From: Streptacidiphilus jiangxiensis
GTDB taxonomy: Bacteria; Actinomycetota; Actinomycetes; Streptomycetales; Streptomycetaceae
Length of the DNA stretch: 64,000 nucleotides
NCBI RefSeq assembly: GCF_900109465.1
Contig: NZ_FOAZ01000017.1
Location: 1-64,000, forward strand
Reading direction: 5' to 3'
Shown piece by piece: positions 63,583-64,000 of the stretch. Positions within the stretch are counted from its first letter, which is position 1, and the number at the start of each line of letters is the position of its first letter. The notes under the pieces were generated by a model that made no database searches, had not been told where the DNA came from, and worked only from the letters and a program-made list of their open reading frames with translations. A program made the translations under genes and the position numbers.

Positions 63583-64000
63583 CGTGCGTTCGCCTCCAGG
63601 GCGTTCGTGTGGGTGGTGTCGGTGCGGCCGGTGAGGGCGAGGAAGACGTCGTCGAGGTCGGGGGTGTGCACCGAGAACTCCTCGGCGTTGACCCCGTGCT
63701 CGTCGAGGCGGTCGAGCACGGCCCGGAGCGAGCGCGAGCCCCCGTCGCTGGGCACCCGCAGGGTCAGCTCCTGGTCGTCACGGGTGGCGCCGGCGAGGAT
63801 CGCGGCCGCCGCGTCGAGCTCGTGGGCGGCGGTGAAGCGGAGCCGCACGTGGGTGCCGGGCACCTGGCGCTTGAGCTCGGCGGGCGTGCCCTGGGCGACG
63901 ATCCGGCCGTGGTCGAGGACGGCGACCTGCTCGGCGAGCTGGTCGGCCTCCTCCAGGTACTGCGTGGTGAGGAAGATGGTGGTGCCGTCCGCGACCAGCT
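63579..64000 (-). CDS. ABC transporter ATP-binding protein (DrrA-like), 5' end outside window
   Basis: Only the C-terminal 140 residues are visible. They include TTIFLTTQYLEEADQLAEQ (switch-region H-loop equivalent with Gln in place of the usual His), VLDHGRIVAQGTPAELK and the DrrA-type C-terminal domain ending SVHTPDLDDVFLALTG. The TTQYLEEADQLA wording is the daunorubicin-resistance ATPase hallmark. Truncation is the window edge. Confidence 0.9.
   Translation of the reverse strand, partial: LVADGTTIFLTTQYLEEADQLAEQVAVLDHGRIVAQGTPAELKRQVPGTHVRLRFTAAHELDAAAAILAGATRDDQELTLRVPSDGGSRSLRAVLDRLDEHGVNAEEFSVHTPDLDDVFLALTGRTDTTHTNALEANAR

Noticed and set aside
59548-64000. AfsR-like gene and DrrAB exporter as the edge of an antibiotic cluster
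   Set aside because: No biosynthetic enzyme (PKS, NRPS, terpene or lanthipeptide) is present in the window; the idea cannot be supported here.

Overview
The window is 64 kb of very GC-rich DNA with near-constant G/C at third codon positions, GTG starts, SARP/AfsR-type regulation, daunorubicin-resistance-type ABC exporters and dense divergent regulator/target pairs. It reads as the chromosome of a Streptomyces-like actinomycete (Streptomycetales); the genus cannot be fixed from the sequence alone. I see no rRNA, tRNA, CRISPR array, prophage or replication origin. The only mobile DNA recognised is a decayed IS5-type transposase near 46 kb.

Layout: 1-1736 is a secreted family 20 hexosaminidase running off the left edge. 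1958-9811 holds a Tim44-like membrane protein, an RHS-repeat nuclease toxin with its SUKH-type immunity gene, and a metallo-beta-lactamase-fold hydrolase diverging from a LysR regulator. 9813-11984 is an MMPL exporter preceded by two identical-format ATACCC-N4-GGGTAT sites. 12246-18014 is a tightly coupled four-gene exopolysaccharide operon (cellulose-synthase-like GT2, GH26-like lipoprotein, GT39-like transferase, UDP-glucose 6-dehydrogenase), followed by a convergent second GT39. 20449-26312 carries two efflux modules: TetR/DHA2 MFS, behind a 16-bp-period repeat array, and PadR/MacB-like ABC. 26356-29534 is a carbon-nitrogen hydrolase and amino-acid permease facing a TetR-like regulator.

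29570-37132 contains a duplicated-domain unknown, an MFS carrier, an AraC/methyltransferase/MMPL operon and a secreted serine hydrolase. 37148-39661 is a DUF262/DUF1524 nuclease gene that lacks a start codon and lies in frame behind the amber stop of an SDR gene. 39767-44990 holds small metabolic enzymes, a LysR and a flavoprotein monooxygenase. 44991-47512 is a scruffier region (small orphan gene, transposase remnant, HEAT-repeat protein, eglin-like protease inhibitor).

47464-53538 is an amine-catabolism operon (aldehyde dehydrogenase, class III aminotransferase, APC permease, aspartate ammonia-lyase) under a TetR-like regulator paralogous to the one at 28932. 54430-57821 is a RidA/DUF1028/M20 operon diverging from a LysR. 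The right end has a YhgE/Pip-like membrane protein, an AfsR-like 1082-residue regulator and a DrrAB-type exporter that runs off the edge.

The main themes are solute efflux (two MMPL, two MFS, two or three ABC systems), nitrogen scavenging from amines and amides with paralogous regulators, and a compact exopolysaccharide locus. Several regulator genes appear to be transcribed as leaderless mRNAs, with a -10-like hexamer 6-8 nt before the start codon.
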